Shown: positions 36,575-50,800, counted from the stretch's first letter. The stretch is DNA of 64,000 bases from Gordionus sp. m RMFG-2023 (GCF_954871325.1 NC_088776.1:16182052-16246051); one strand, 5' to 3'. Translations and numbers: made by a program. The notes: generated by a model from the letters alone, not told the origin.

Positions 36575-38755
36575 TATGAAGGTCATTCCACATCAAATCG
36601 ACCAAAGAAATGAGATTTTTGAGTGACCATCTTTAAAATGAACGAAACTTGGCATGCTTTCTATATTTTGGTAAATTTAATATTTTAAAGTGCTAGCTCA
36701 ACCAGATCCAAAGATATACATCTTCAAAGTCAAAAGTTGCGCAATGCGTGATTACATTATATCTTATTTTTTTTAAAAATACTTAAGATAGAGTTACAAA
36801 TTATATATCATTTTATAATCCTTAAAATTTTACATTGGAAAATATCAAACAAATTTTAAAAAGGGTCTATTTTTAAATTATAAATATCCGAGTGTTTTCT
36901 TATTTCTGGTAAAAATGAAAAATTAAAATTGTTAGGAAGCGATTTTTTTGAGTGTTATTTTCTACAAATGTTTATTACCTTTATATTAAATTATTTAATA
37001 AAAAATCTTGATAGCCATTTTTGTTTTTTTAATTTTATTTGAATTTTTATTATTTATAAAAATAAAAGATTCAAAAATCATTATAATATATTATTTTTAA
37101 TAAAAATTTCAATTGTATTAGGATTAAAATTAAAAAATCAATTGAGTATAACTATTATGATGTCCCAGGGCAATATTTAAGCAGGCAGCTCATATAGATA
37201 TGATTATTATTAGGACACTATATTGTAAAATAAACATATTTTAAAATTATATTCAAACTATTATAAAAATATATCTAATATTTTTATCGTATTCCATTTT
37301 GTGTTTAGAAATTCCTGATACCATAATTTGTAGATATATTCTTTCACTGTTGGGGATCTACAATCGTTATTTTTTTCACCAATCAATATAGCAAAAAGCC
37401 AAGTAAAATATATTACTGTTCTGATGGATCGGATGTAATATAAAAACAGAAATTTTTTTATAAATCTGTGTTATCATGAATCAGATTTTGGTATAGCAGC
37501 AGAATAGCATTTTTCAGCTCATCCCATAGAAAGGTTCATGTGACAGCCTTGACGGAACATTAAAAAGACTAGCATCACGTTCAAACCTTCAGCACACCAG
37601 TTCTGGAAACATTTTAACACAGTTGTTTTATATCAGTTTGCAAAACAAAACATGCCATCAGTAAATTTTACATACGACAATTTAGAAGAGATTAAACTAC
37701 AAGAAAGATTCAATTTAGCTAGCCCCATTCCAGGAACTTGGGAAATACCAACTGTATTTCCTTTGAGTTTAAGAAACTTGATCAAAAATATATTCATATT
37801 CAGAGGAATTTCAAATTAATAATATCTCAAATGCTGATAATTTGTGCAGATGGTAAAGTGATGGTTAGCCACAGTACTAAAAAAATGAAATTACTAAGGA
37901 GATATATATATTTCCTTTTTACATTTCCATGGTCCATCACAATCCTTCTTTTACCCCACAATTTAGGAAAAGATATTTTTTCTCATTAATCAAATAATAA
38001 CGTTAGTAGATCGACGTATCTCCAAATTATTGCCTCAGGAAATTCTATTAATAAGCGCAAGATGGGATATGATTAAAACCAAAAGGTATTTTTTTTACAA
38101 TGTATATAAAATTTTAAGATTATTTTAAAATATAGCAATAACCATATCTGTAAAGGTGGCTTCCTTACTTATTGCCTCAGTACATCATGTTGGATATGCT
38201 CAATCGATTTTTTAAATTTTAATACCAATATAATACATATTTTTTATTAAATTTATTATATTATAAAAACTTTAATATAGAAATATAGTGCCATCTATAA
38301 TAACTTTTTTATTTATAAAAATAATAAAATTTTTAATAAAATTTAAAAAATAAAAATGGCTATCGAGATTTTTTATTAAATAGCTTAATATAAAGGTAGT
38401 AAACATTTTTAGAGGATCACCCAAAAAAAATCTCATCCTAACAAGGTTAATTTTTTTTTTTATAATACAAAAACACTTGGAATTTTTTAATTTTTTTTCG
38501 ATATTTTCCAATGTAAAAATTTAGGGGCTATAATTGATATATTATTTGTAACTATCTTATGTATTTAAAAAAAAACAAGATTTAATGAAATCATGCATTA
38601 CGCTATTTTCGACTTTGAAGGCATATATCTTTGGATCTAATTAAGCTGGCGCTCTAAAATTTGAATTTTATTAACATTTACAACAAAAATAACTAACATG
38701 CCAAGTTTCATTCATTTTTGAGATAGTCGGCCTAATCACTGGTCGATTTATATCG
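36575..38755. mobile_element. DNA transposon with very long inverted terminal repeats
   Basis: The left end GGTCATTCCACATCAAATCG faces the right-end inverse of GGTAATTCCGATATAAATCG. The two arms stay similar inward, including GAAACTTGGCATG, GATCCAAAGATATA and TTGAAAATC/ATTTTT stretches, for about 400-500 bp (36575-37100 against 38270-38755). The middle holds a broken transposase-like piece at 37500-38000. Left ATGA and right ATGA could be a 4-bp target duplication, but this is weak. Superfamily not determined. Confidence 0.65.
37510..37740 (+). pseudogene. Transposase-like remnant with a CDxLDGTLKRLASRSNLQ block
   Basis: Reads KGSCDSLDGTLKRLASRSNL in one frame, with the continuation NILTQLFYISLQNK. 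From memory this resembles H-G-K-x-x-x-D-G-x-G-G-x-x-KR...A-S, a block near the end of the catalytic region in an uncharacterised family of animal transposon proteins. The frame is interrupted on both sides, so it is dead. Family assignment is inference. Confidence 0.45.
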
Positions 38756-38779
38756 GAATTACCCATGATCACAGAGTTG

Positions 38780-40100
38780 GTGAGGCCAGCATATTTGTTT
38801 TTAAGGATTTCTGCCTTTTTGGTGGCAGAAAATGAGAGGTTGAACTTTGCTGCAAAATCGACGCAAGTTTAGTCCCAAGTCAGCTGAAACCCGTTTGTCC
38901 AGAGGATAAGGGATATGCCATCAGGGCAAATGCCGTTTTCATATGAAAGGCCCATGTTTCGAGCCTGAATTGGATATTAACTTTTTGAGGGCAGCTAGGA
39001 GAATTTTAATGGATTTATGGTGGTTTTGTTGTCCGCAAGAGAATTTGCATTGCAAGGGATGATGGGCTTTCAATTCAATAGGCTGACCACAATCGAAGCA
39101 AATAGGGGGTACTACAGCATTACAGCCAATGCGAAGGGCTATAGATATACGTAGCTGTTCACCAGTCATGAGGAGGCCAAGATTGGAACTGGGGATGGCT
39201 TCCAACCATTCATAGCCTGAGTTTGTATTTAGTATTATGTTATTGGGATTTTCCTTAAAAGGTCTGTTCGAAATGAAGTATTCAACAGAATGGGTAATCA
39301 AAGGAGATCCCTCTTTTTGAATGCTGGAGGCAGGTTGACAGGGGGTGGACAAGCTGTTGTTGTCCGAAGAGATAAGGGCCAGGGATAGGTCAGGATTTAT
39401 AGGAGTAAATACATTATTGATGATAATTTGAGCAGCTAGATAAGATGAGATAAAGGCTGAAAGAGAAAGTTGAAGTGGAGATTGGATACCAGTACCACCT
39501 GACTTGTTGGAGAGGGTGGCCTGAAGCCAGGATGAATCAGAAAATTTTATGTTCAATATATTTTTGAAGAGACCCTTGATTTGGATTTCATGAGAAACTA
39601 GCAAAACACTGCATTCGAAGATCGGTGAGAATCTAAGATCGTAAAGGATTTTGTGTTATTAAAGTAGTTTTTTGACAAAAAAAATGAGTAATTAAATAAT
39701 ATATTTAATTTAGACAAATTGTTAAGGGATTTGTTTAAAAAAGTTTTTATGACCTTTTCACCCCTATCGGTGATCCAAAATGTGTCATCTCATCTCTGTT
39801 AATGACATGATATGTGGTGTCTAAAGGAATGAATGTATGATTTTGGATGCAAATCTCACATTTAAGGAGATTAGTGATAGTTCTGTAATATGTGAGAGAT
39901 CCTCGATGATGGGTGGGATGGATAGGATTGTGGAAAGGTTGCCCGCAACATTGCCATCATCGAGATACCAGGAATTTAATGTAATGATGGAATTGAATTT
40001 CCTGGATTATTTTGTGGATTCCGATGCTAAAGAGGGCAGGGCATAAGGGATCTCCCTGTTGAATCCCCTCTTGAGATTTGATTATTATTTTAGAAATGTA
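38780..40100 (-). mobile_element. Non-LTR-type reverse transcriptase element, copy 2
   Basis: On the minus strand 40040-40095 reads KSQEGIQQGDPLCPALFSIG, then about 39960-39900 reads as a broken YLDDGNVAGNL active-site block. The intact frame 38939-39604 follows. Same family as 5400-7723. The 5' half (fingers with GGIRPIA) is absent, so it is a 5'-truncated copy, as usual for target-primed insertions. Confidence 0.7.
38939..39604 (-). CDS. C-terminal domain of the LINE-like RT protein, open for 221 codons
   Basis: Residues 35-60 read SGGTGIQSPLQLSLSAFISS, matching the GGLG-[IV]-R-S...LPAFL-x-S block after RT. Residues 128-200 read YEWLEAIPSSNLGLLMTGEQ, LRISIALRIGCNAVVP and ICFDCGQPIELKAHHPLQCK, which match W-L-x-A-[IL]-P-x-S-x-x-G-L...[IV]-R-[IV]-A-x-[GA]-LR-[LI]-G...C-x-C-G...H-x-L-x-C. 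The CxxC...HxxxC set looks like a zinc-binding motif. It is the longest uninterrupted protein-like frame here other than low-complexity ones, but it is part of a truncated element. Confidence 0.7.
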   Translation of the reverse strand: MLVSHEIQIKGLFKNILNIKFSDSSWLQATLSNKSGGTGIQSPLQLSLSAFISSYLAAQIIINNVFTPINPDLSLALISSDNNSLSTPCQPASSIQKEGSPLITHSVEYFISNRPFKENPNNIILNTNSGYEWLEAIPSSNLGLLMTGEQLRISIALRIGCNAVVPPICFDCGQPIELKAHHPLQCKFSCGQQNHHKSIKILLAALKKLISNSGSKHGPFI

Positions 40101-40129
40101 GGGCTTGAATAGCTGTAGATAATATATGA

Positions 40130-40240
40130 TGAATATTGAGATACCTAGGGTCTCTGCATATTGGCTACAAATTGAGATACATAAAATCTCTGCATAATTT
40201 GAGATACTGAGGGTATCGGCATATCGGCTATGAATTCCCG
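40130..40240. repeat. Short degenerate direct repeats (TTGAGATAC...TCTCTGCATA)
   Basis: Three copies of a roughly 35-45-bp motif beginning TTGAGATAC and ending TCTGCATA or TCGGCATA, starting near 40136, 40170 and 40199. Origin unknown. Confidence 0.55.
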
Positions 40241-40731
40241 AGCCAAAAGAGTTGCCGAATATTATGCGAGGTAATAATTTCTTGTGAGGATAAGGCCAAA
40301 ATTATTATTTTTTTTAAATCCGGGTTTAATTAGGCCAAAATATAATAAATCTTAAATCTGAGCCATATCGGGCTTAATAGCAATCTCTACAATTCTCTGT
40401 TATTTTTAACGTATTTAATAAATGATTATACACTAAAAATAATTAAAAAGTTATCGCCCTCTATATTTGATTTTTCAAAATTATAAAATAATTTCTATTT
40501 TTTCCAATATAAATTTTTACTTAAATATTGAAATATATTGGCAATAGACATATCTGGCGAGTTTCACCATCCCAAATCAGGGCTAGGCCAAAATAATTGA
40601 CTTTGGTTTTACCGGAAATACATTGCCCGAAAGATTTTTTAAAATATTTTTATATTTTTTGAAAGAGAATTTTAAGGGCGGACTTATTCATCGAGTAATT
40701 TGAGATTATTGAAAACCGGTAACGTACCTGT

Positions 40732-40945
40732 AATGTTGTTAAACGGCTCGTTTTGAGCCGATTGGCTAACTCAATATTTTAGCCAGAAAAATATTGACTA
40801 AGCCTCGAAAATTTGCTAATTGATGTCTAAACCTTTGTGTCATCTATGAGCAAAATTTTCAGGCTTGCATAATATTATTCTAGATAAAATATTGAGTTAG
40901 CCGTTTTTAAAAATCCACTCAAATCGAGCCGTTTAACAACCCTCC
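40732..40945. mobile_element. hAT-type MITE family M1, copy 2
   Basis: ATGTTGTTAAACGGCTCG and its inverse ends. Flanks GTACCTGT (40724-40731) and GTACTTGT (40946-40953) are an 8-bp duplication with one mismatch. Confidence 0.85.
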
Positions 40946-41778
40946 GTACTTGTATTGGACCTCGAGAGCCAAGAAAATTAAGAATGAAATTTATCTATGG
41001 GAACCAAACTTGTTCAGGTACTGGTTTAAGAAAATGAAATTAAGCTGTGTTTTAATCAAAATTAGGATTTGATACCTTTCTAAATTTATATTCATTATCA
41101 TGCCACAAATTATATTTATGTAATTTTATCGACCCTGAGGTAGTTGATATTATCGATCTCAACTTGTGCAAAATATTTTTGATACCAGGTCCACTTTTTT
41201 TCAACTCTGAATATCTAAATTTAAAATATTTTCTATACAAAAAAATAATTCCAAGCAAGATAACCTGTATAAAATATTCTTTCGGGTTGGGTCAAAAACG
41301 CATTTAAAAATCTAGCTGGATAATGATGATCTCTAATATAGATCCTCTTTATGACTAATGCACTCGTTTTACTCCATATAGCTGTTATTTATTGGTTTAG
41401 GCTCCAGCAGGATAGTAAAGATTTGATGGTGTAAATATAAAATAATATAATGTAATGCACCTGTACTTGACTTTTTTTCTCATTATTTGATTATTGGTTG
41501 TATGTTGTTATCATATGTGTCATAAAAAAATTTATTTGGTCAGTCATAATTTTTGAGAATTATTTTTAAATTTATTTTTGCCCCTTTATTAGATGCATTA
41601 ATAAAAAAAATTATGAAATCTGATTCTTACTCGTTATACTCAACTCAAATATTTAGAATTTGTTTTTACACTTCTTATGTAGAACTGATTAGTGCCAGAT
41701 AAATTTGCAAATGTAGTTTTATATAATGTCTATATTTTAATTGTCAAAGAAATTGTTTATAATTTTTTTTCTTTTTAG

Positions 41779-41861
41779 ATACCTTGAAATATGATATCCG
41801 TAAGTTTATTTCGGTGGAAAATGTCTTGCACAAATTCAAAGTAGAAGATGAATGTATAAAA
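41779..41861 (+). CDS. Gene 2 exon: charged segment
   Basis: Acceptor CTTTTTAG, donor AAA|GTAATA. The only open frame reads TLKYDIRKFISVENVLHKFK then VEDECIK. Starts with two bases of a split codon and ends in phase 0. The 83 bp carry mixed codons, unlike the AT-simple surroundings. Confidence 0.55.
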
Positions 41862-44800
41862 GTAATAATATTTTAGCCATAATTTTGTTTTGCATGTCTT
41901 TTTAAATATTAGTCATTATTATTTTATCAAAATGTGTATTAAAAAAATACTAGATGCTCCTCATAATTATATACATAGCACTAAATAGTGACCAGAAGGT
42001 CTATTTTATGTCTACAATGTACAAAATGGAGTCAAGACATCAAACAATTATGTGTCAAATTTTAAAGGCTTTGTTTTGTTATGTCGAAAAGAAAAAATTT
42101 AAACGTATTATAAACAAATTTTATTATAAAAATTTTTTATTTTTAGAATTTTTATGCTTGTTTGTTTAATCACTATACTCATAAATATTTAATTGATTTT
42201 TTTTCAAAATTTCGATTTATAATACAACCTTTTATTTTCTCAAAAATATTAAATCAACAGATATATTAGAAACAATACAGTGTGACAACAATATTTTTGC
42301 GAATACATCAAATCACAGCTCTGTTAAATCTATCATACATACTCACAAAAAAAAGATTAGTGACTCCAAGATTCACGCAACGGATTCACCTAATTTTAGC
42401 TGTAGTTCTAGGAGACAAGTATTCATTAAACGTGAGACATTCATATCCTTTGATGATTCCAAACTTGTCTTTGACTCTCCCAAAACTATGAAGGTATTTT
42501 CTAAAGAAATTTAAATCGATTATCATGAATGTCTTTAAGTAGAAATAATAATAGTGCCATAAAAATAAAGAAATGCAATAAAAATTATACTAACAAAATA
42601 GTCCCTTTTCAGGTATTTTAAAAAAAAAAATGATTCATCGACAAAAATCGAACGCGTTTATGTTCACCTTCAAAATATGGAACGCGTTTACGTTCGTTCA
42701 AAACTTTATGAATAAATTTTTTTTTAAAATTTAATTTAATATAAATAAATACCTTAACACAATATATTAGACATGTTTAAAATTAATAGTTTTAAGTAAA
42801 TGAAAATATTTTATTAATTTATATATGTTTAACTATTAAAATATAAATACCTTGATAAACAAATTTCAAATAATCACACTTAAAATAAATAAATTTTAAA
42901 AGATATTATCTATTTTATATCAATGTATATAATATATATTATTTAATGATTGTTACTTTATAATAATTTAATAGCCTATGAAATACAACAATCTAAAATA
43001 AATTATTAACTGGAAACTTATAGTTATATATTAAAATAATAAATATTATCAAGTATCTCATTAAATTAGAATTTGAAATTATTGTACTTTTTTGACACAT
43101 TTTACATTTGGTAAGGATAGAATTAGTTTGTTGAATGTATGATGTTACTGTTTATTTGAGCCATGGTAATGTTAATTCAAAATCAGATGATGATGATGAA
43201 ATAGCAATATCTATGCTTAAGCTAATCTATAAATAAAAATATTCAAGTTAATAAACAATGCTATAGGAAATAAATAGTGGTTAGAAAAATTCAAATGTAA
43301 TAAAGGAAACCTGATTAAAATATAACCTATTTTTCTTAAAAAATTTGGATCAATATTATTAATGTTTTTTTATTTTTAAATAAAAAAATAAATAAGAAGA
43401 ATTTGTAAAATAGAACGAACGTAAAAAACGAATGTGTTTATCAAAAAAGGGACTTTCAAAGTTTGTCCAAAATAAATGGAACGTCGTTCATCACTTTTTT
43501 TAATAAAACGAACATCGTTCACTAACACCTCATTTACCACTTAATTTTTAATGTTTGTTCGAAATTTTAAATAAAAATATATATTCAGAAAAGGGTCTTA
43601 ATTTTGTTAAAAATTAGATAAAATTTTTTTTAAAAATTCTTTATATAAAATTTTTCTGCCAGCTGGGTTATTGGACCAAAATTGTAAAAAATATGAAAGT
43701 AACGTAGATGAATATTATGCCTACTAACGGCATTTTTCGGAGGAGAAGGAACGTGATTGTTATTTAATTTCAAAAGGTGTAATACATTTATTTTTTTTGG
43801 GAAAAGTTACTCGTTACTTTAAATTTTTTCTTAAAAAAAATGGGAAAAATATATTTAATATATATATATTACATTTTTTAAAATTTTATAAAAAATTTAA
43901 GCTAGGTTTAGATCAATCACCATAGTTCTTCATCTTTTTTTTATTTTTTAGTTGAATTTTATACAGTCAAGATTGTTCATCTAATTAATACTTCTTCAAA
44001 AGGTGTAATACATTTATTTTTTTGGAAAAGTTACTCTTTACTTTAAATTTTTTCTTAAAAAAAATGGGAAAAATATATTTAATATATATATATTACATTT
44101 TTTAAAATTTTATAAAAAATTTAAGCTAGGTTTAGATCAATCACCATAGTTCTTCATCTTTATTTTATTTTTTAGTTGAATTTTATACAGTCAAGATTGT
44201 TCATCTAATTAATACTTCTTCAAAAGGTATAATACATTTATTTTTTTGGAAAAGTTACTCTTTACTTTAAATTTTTTCTTAAAAAAAATGGGAAAAATAT
44301 ATTTAATATATATATTACATTTTTTAAAATTTTATAAAAAATTTATGCTAGGTTTAAATCAATCACCATAGTTCTTCATCTTTATTTTATTTTTTAGTTG
44401 AATTTTAAACAGTCAAGATTGTTCATCTAATTAATATTCAATCAATCATGAAAATCAATTGTTGAACTTATCTTATAATATATTATTTTTGTATATTATG
44501 GGAAAAATAATTTAAAAAAAATTTACATATAATATTTAGTGTTTTTTTAGTAACTAGTATAGCGTTACTTTTCTTAAATAGCGAGTACGATTTTCTTTTT
44601 TCAAAATGTAACGAGTAAAAGTCTTCTTTTTTTCAAACTTAAAGAGTAACACGTTTCTTTTTTGAAGTAACGTTTACAGCACTAGTATAAAAATGATTAA
44701 ATTAGGATCAAAAAAATAATTTAATTATATTTTTGGTTTTTTTATAAACAATGTACTTGGTATCAGCCGGTGGCATGGAAAAAAAGTTAAGGAATTAGTG

Positions 44801-47800
44801 CGTCTTTTATTTTTAGACAATTATATTGCAGTTTTTTAAAGGAAATTGTAGAAAGAAATAAGTTCTGGTTCTGAATATTTTTATTAAAAAGGGGTCCCAG
44901 TTCAAGAAAATTTTTTTAAAAAAATGTAGCTTCCTGTTTCTATGACCTTTTTAGAATCAAGATTTATTTCGGTTCTTAGATTTTACTTGTTTCTAAGTTA
45001 CAAATTCTGATTACAAGTTACTCTAAATATTTAATAGAGTTCTCTTTTTGTATAACTTTTATATAAATAAACTTTATTTTTAAAATAAGTCTCAAATTGG
45101 AGAAATGGAGAAACAGTTGAAGGTATTGAAGGGAGAAATCGCAAAGTATCAAGCATTTATCAATGAACTCGAGTGGAAGGTGGAGGATGAACAAAAACTA
45201 TCCAAGGAATTAAGTTTAAAAGAAATTAATATATTTGTGGTTTAGTGTTGTTAAACGGCCCTTATTTCATCCTAGCAACCCAGATAGTTATAATTTATTA
45301 TGTGTAAAAATACAAACCTGAAAATAGAAAATACCATCTTCCATCATAATCAACATATTTTCATTTTCTACAGAAATAATTATACCTCACAGATAGATTT
45401 AATATTCTAATATTCATTGTTGGTTTTATGACTAAATTAATCACCGCCATTAATATTTCGGATCATAAAATGGTTAAAACAGTAGGGCTGTGCCGATATT
45501 AAATATCGGATCGGCCCCGATATTTAGTGTTTTCCAAAATCGGATCGGACCGATACCTGTAAAAAACAGATCCGATCTAATTTTTTTACTTTTTTTTTAT
45601 TTTATATTATATAAATTTATATAGTTTATTATTTTACATTATTATAATATTTCAAAAAGATCGATTCTAAATAATTTTTTATTTATTTTTATAACAATAC
45701 AAATGCACAAACACTTCCTAAATTTTATTTTATTTTTTAATAAATTTAAAGTATAAAAGATTTTTTATAAAAATGGAAAGGAACACCTAAAGTTTTATTT
45801 ATTTTAAATCTTTTTAAATAATAACGCCAATTTTATTATTTATACTTTAAACAAAGGAATTTTTTTAAATATGGCAAATGAATTATGGAAATATTTTACA
45901 AAAGACAGATAATTTTGCAAAATGCATCTGCGGAATTCAAATTTCACGAGGAATAAAGAAAAATTCATTTAATACTACCAATATCAACATATAAAGTTAT
46001 TCCATCAAACGGCATTCGAAAAGCTAATACAAAAAGAACGAAAAATATTAGAAAAAACAAATCAAATTTTAAAAGTCAGCCAACAATATCAGCCATTCTT
46101 AATAAAACTAATATTTGGAAATATTTGATCCATAATTATTTCTAAATTTATAGGGGAAATCATAGTCGTTGACCACCAGCCTATTTTTATATTGGAAAAT
46201 GACGGCTTTAAATGGTTTTTACATCATTTATTTCAAAATTATAAAATTCCAAATAGAAAGTATTTATTGCAAGGAGTTATTCCTGCATATATGAAAAACT
46301 CCAAAAAAATTCATAAAGAAATTTTGGTTGAAGATTTTATTTTTCCTTTACCTTAGATATATGGTCTAGATATTCAGGTGGCGATTCTCATATCTCATTA
46401 ACATGCCATTGTATAATACAAAATGTTAAACAAACTAATAGAGTTTTAAATCTTAAAGATTTAATGAGTCACATAGCAATAAGCATTCAAATTTTAAATG
46501 AAATGATTAATTATTGGGGGATAAAAAAATATGGATCTAATCTTTAGTGATAATGAACCCAATATAGCTTTGGCCATGATAATAAGAATTTCAAAGCGTT
46601 TCCTGTTTTGCTCATAGTTTTCAATTGTTTGAATAGGCAACAATTTTATCACAGAGATCTATCATTGACATGCTTGCTCGAATAAGAAAAAGAGTAGGCT
46701 ACTTTAAACAATCTTCTATTTCACAAAATAGTCTAAAAAAATCCAAATTCGATTGAGTCTAACTAGGCACAAATTAATCTAGGACGTGCTCACCATTAGG
46801 ATTCTACCTATTACATGCTCGAACGATTGATAGAACAAAAAATGTCGGTACACTGTTAATTATATCCTAATTTGGAAAATCTCATTATATGAGTGGAATT
46901 AGCAAAAAAGGTAGTTGATGTTCTGGAACCAATTCAGAGGGTAACAAAAGAAATAAGTTGCAAGATCATGTTCAATTAGCAATGTTATACCCTTTGTTGA
47001 AATTCTGAAAAGTGAATTAACGATTAATGGGGACACTGATAGAGGTGTGCAGACCATAAAGGATTGCATTAATAATCAATTAAGACGGGTTTTTTATATT
47101 TATGATGATGACAATTATCTTACCCAAAATTACTTGATTCTCGTTATAGGATTTCTTTCTACTAAAAGACATTTCATATATTGAAAAGCTCAGAACTGCA
47201 TGTGGCCCTTTATTAAAAGTTATAATAATGTTCAACTTCCAACTCCCAATAAAGATTCCAGGTTTTATATTTTTTTAAAATAAATTTAGATTTTATTGAT
47301 AACTTAGTTAATGACAGTGAGAAAAATGTTTCATGTAACATTAAAAAATGCAAATTTAATTTAAGGGATGCTTATAAATTGAAAATTAAAGAGAAACTAG
47401 TAACAAATTAAATAATTGAAATCGTAGTAGTAGATGACCTAAGAATAGGAATATTTAAAAGAATCTTTATATCTAAAAAGTATAATAACATATTTTTCAT
47501 ATTTAATCATATTGCTTGGATGGGTTATGATCGACCCATTTGTTTGGGTGATATCTGATTATTTTTCAAAATCAACAAAAGATTGAGTTTGTATGAAACC
47601 CACTATTTTAAAAATGCTAATTTTATATATGTGTTCTTTATTTAGATAACTAATATCATTGATATTATAGCCCCTGTTGATCAACTTGAATATTGGAGAA
47701 TTAATGCTGAAAGGTACGTTGTCAAAACTTGCATGTAAATTTTTGGCGCCTCCTGCAACAAGTGCCCCATCTGAGTCTGTCTTCAGTACGGCAGGGGATA

Positions 47801-50800
47801 TAGATAGTCCACATCGTAGAAGCTTATTGCCAGAAAATCTAGAGGCACTCATATTTATTTTAAAAAATCGAATATATTATAATTTTATAATTCATACCAT
47901 CATATTTTAAAATAAAATGGATACATTATTAAATATATAAATTTTTAAAATTTTAGAAATAAAAATATTAAAATTTAATTAAATGCATAATTCGATTTTT
48001 TGCATAGAAAATATGGATTTCTTAATTACATTTGGTTCAAAGGTGGGTGTAAAAGAATCTATATAAATATTGGATCGGTTTTGAACCAATATTGGATCGG
48101 CGAAAATTTTTTAAATCGGCAAAGGAGCATATGAGGATTAAAATTGACATCTGGATAAATAGAAATCCAAGTTGTGCAGCTATAGGAAAATCGCCTAGAC
48201 AACCAAACTTTAAACATATTTTTAATTTAACCCCCCCCCCCCTCATTGTCAAGGAAGTGGTCTCAACTAGGCTCTCGTTAGATATCAATATATTTATGCA
48301 TATAAATCGCAACTCATCTTTAGAGAATTGTTGGAGTGACTTTAAACATCTACTGCTATCTATTTGCAAAGATTATACAAAAGTCATAGGCCTACCACTT
48401 AAGAAATGGATATCGCCGATTACGGAATCCAAAATATTAGAATTAAGAGTAAATGGTCGCCAGGATAGAGATCTATGGAAAACCATCCAAAGGCTCCTAA
48501 GAACGATAGGCGGAAATATATCGCAGATAAGGCTAGATAGATCGATTCAGACATGAGAAGTAATAGACTATATGATGCCTATAAAAAATTAAAGATGTTT
48601 TGCAAACAATCACATTTTATAAATATACCCATACTTAAAATTAATAGCACTATGATCCGCGATCCAGAGGAGCATATGAAATGATGGCTCCACCATTATT
48701 CAATGATGTTTAACTCCGAATATCCGGCGCCAAATATATGCCCCCTATAACTAAAATTTTACTATGCTAGAGATTAAGATGACAATAATTAAGCTTACTA
48801 GAACTGAACATATAAAAGTCTCTCCCAATTATATTTCAGCTTTCTTAATGATTGTTTTTGATAATCTGAGCATCAGAGAGTCATATCTGCAAAGATCTCT
48901 TTAGCCTTATCTGCGATATATTTCAGTCTACCTGTTCTTAAGAGCTTTTGGATAATTTTCCATAGATCTCTATCCTGGATATTCTTAATTCTAATATTTT
49001 GGATTCCATAATCGGGGATATTCATTCAAGGGGTGGGCCTCTGACTTTTGTATAATCTTTGCAAATAGATAGCAGATGTTTAAAGTCACCAACAATTTTC
49101 TAAAGATGAGTTGCGATATGTATGCATAAATTGATTGATATCTAACGAGAGCCTAGTTGAGCCCACATCCATGACAAGGGGGATTTTTAAATTATTGAAA
49201 ATATATTTAATGTTTGATTGCCTAGGCGATGTTTCAATAGCTGCACAACTTGGGTTTTTATTTCTCCAGATATTTTAATCATCATGTGCCCCTTAACCAT
49301 TTTATGATCCGAAATTTAATGGCGGGATTACCTACACATCATAAAACCAACAATGAATATTAGGGAGTATTAAATCAATCTGTGAAGTATGTTGGTGTTA
49401 ATGGTGAAAGTATTTGTTTTTACACAGTTCTAATGAGGTATAATTATCTGGGCTGTTAGGACGAAATAAGTTAACATTACCAGATGTATTATTATTTAAA
49501 TATATTTCATCTTTTCTAATTTTAATATTGAAATTAAAATTATCAGATTGTACCTTTTGGGTAATGTACCGATAATTTTCTAGCTGACCAAAGAAAAACA
49601 TTCTCTTTTTTAGTGCTGGGGATGCATATATAAAAGAATGGTTGGTTTAAAGGCTGTATTAATATGAGGGCAGCCATTCTCTCTGATATAGGAACAATTA
49701 TGTGAATAAATTTTTTTTAAACCATTCTAATGAAGAAGTATAATAATTAAAAGTTAAAATTTATTTATAAGTATAATAACAGCAATAGTTTTTTGTCTCT
49801 CCTGAACAATTTCCAAAATGCCATTTACGATTATACTTGGGTAATAGGCGATTTTTTGGCTAAGGCTAAGCTTGGCTCCAGTTTTCGGTTTAGTTGATTA
49901 ACAACACCCCCAAATATGGAACCGCCATTTTCAGATAAAATATGACCCTTGTTGTCGAATCCAGGTCTATCGGATTCATAATCAAGGCACTCATCGACTA
50001 GATTACAGTCGATATAAGAAAGCATCAATTTTTTCATTATTTACATAAAAATAAACATGACGTTTCTGATGTGCTTGGTAATTTATGAAAACCATGAAAA
50101 AACAGTGCATGTTTGGTGTACATTATCATTAGGCAGAGATGTACTGGTAATGTGGAAACATCTCGTCTCATAACATGAGGATTTTGAGGTTATTGGGTGA
50201 AGTATTATTTTACCTTTCTAATAGAACTCCTAACTCTGAGGTTTTTACTATTGATCAGTCAAAGGAAGCTATTGGCCTTTTGTGTCAATGCACAAATATA
50301 AATGATATTATATTGGTCATTATGATTTACGAAATATTAATAACAATTAATCAATTAAATAAGATCTTCAGTCAGTAGATTATAGTGAATACTAAAAATT
50401 AAATATAATATATTTAAAAAAATTAAAGAAGTGAAAATTATTCTACTGTATAAAGAATATAAGGCTTTAAGAAAATCCTTAAGGGTTCGTAAAACACTTA
50501 AAATTTTTCATAATTTTTTGATTGATACCAAATTAAAATTTTATTATGAAAAGGTCTCTAATTAAAATTCTTTAAAAGGAAATTGATATGAAATGTCTGA
50601 TTATTTTGTTGTAGGATTTTTAGAAAAATTGACCCAAATTATTTTATCGTATAAATCCTTATATATTGGGATATTGTCTCCAGAAATGAAGATCTTAAAC
50701 GGATTATTGGCGGTTGAAGTATTTAAATATATATACAAGATTTTAAAATAATGTATGGAAAAAGTATTATATTGCCTTTAAAGAATTTTATAAATAATAT

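Noticed and set aside
48037-48369. 110-codon minus-strand frame
   Set aside because: Antisense of the LINE linker frame at 48092-48556.
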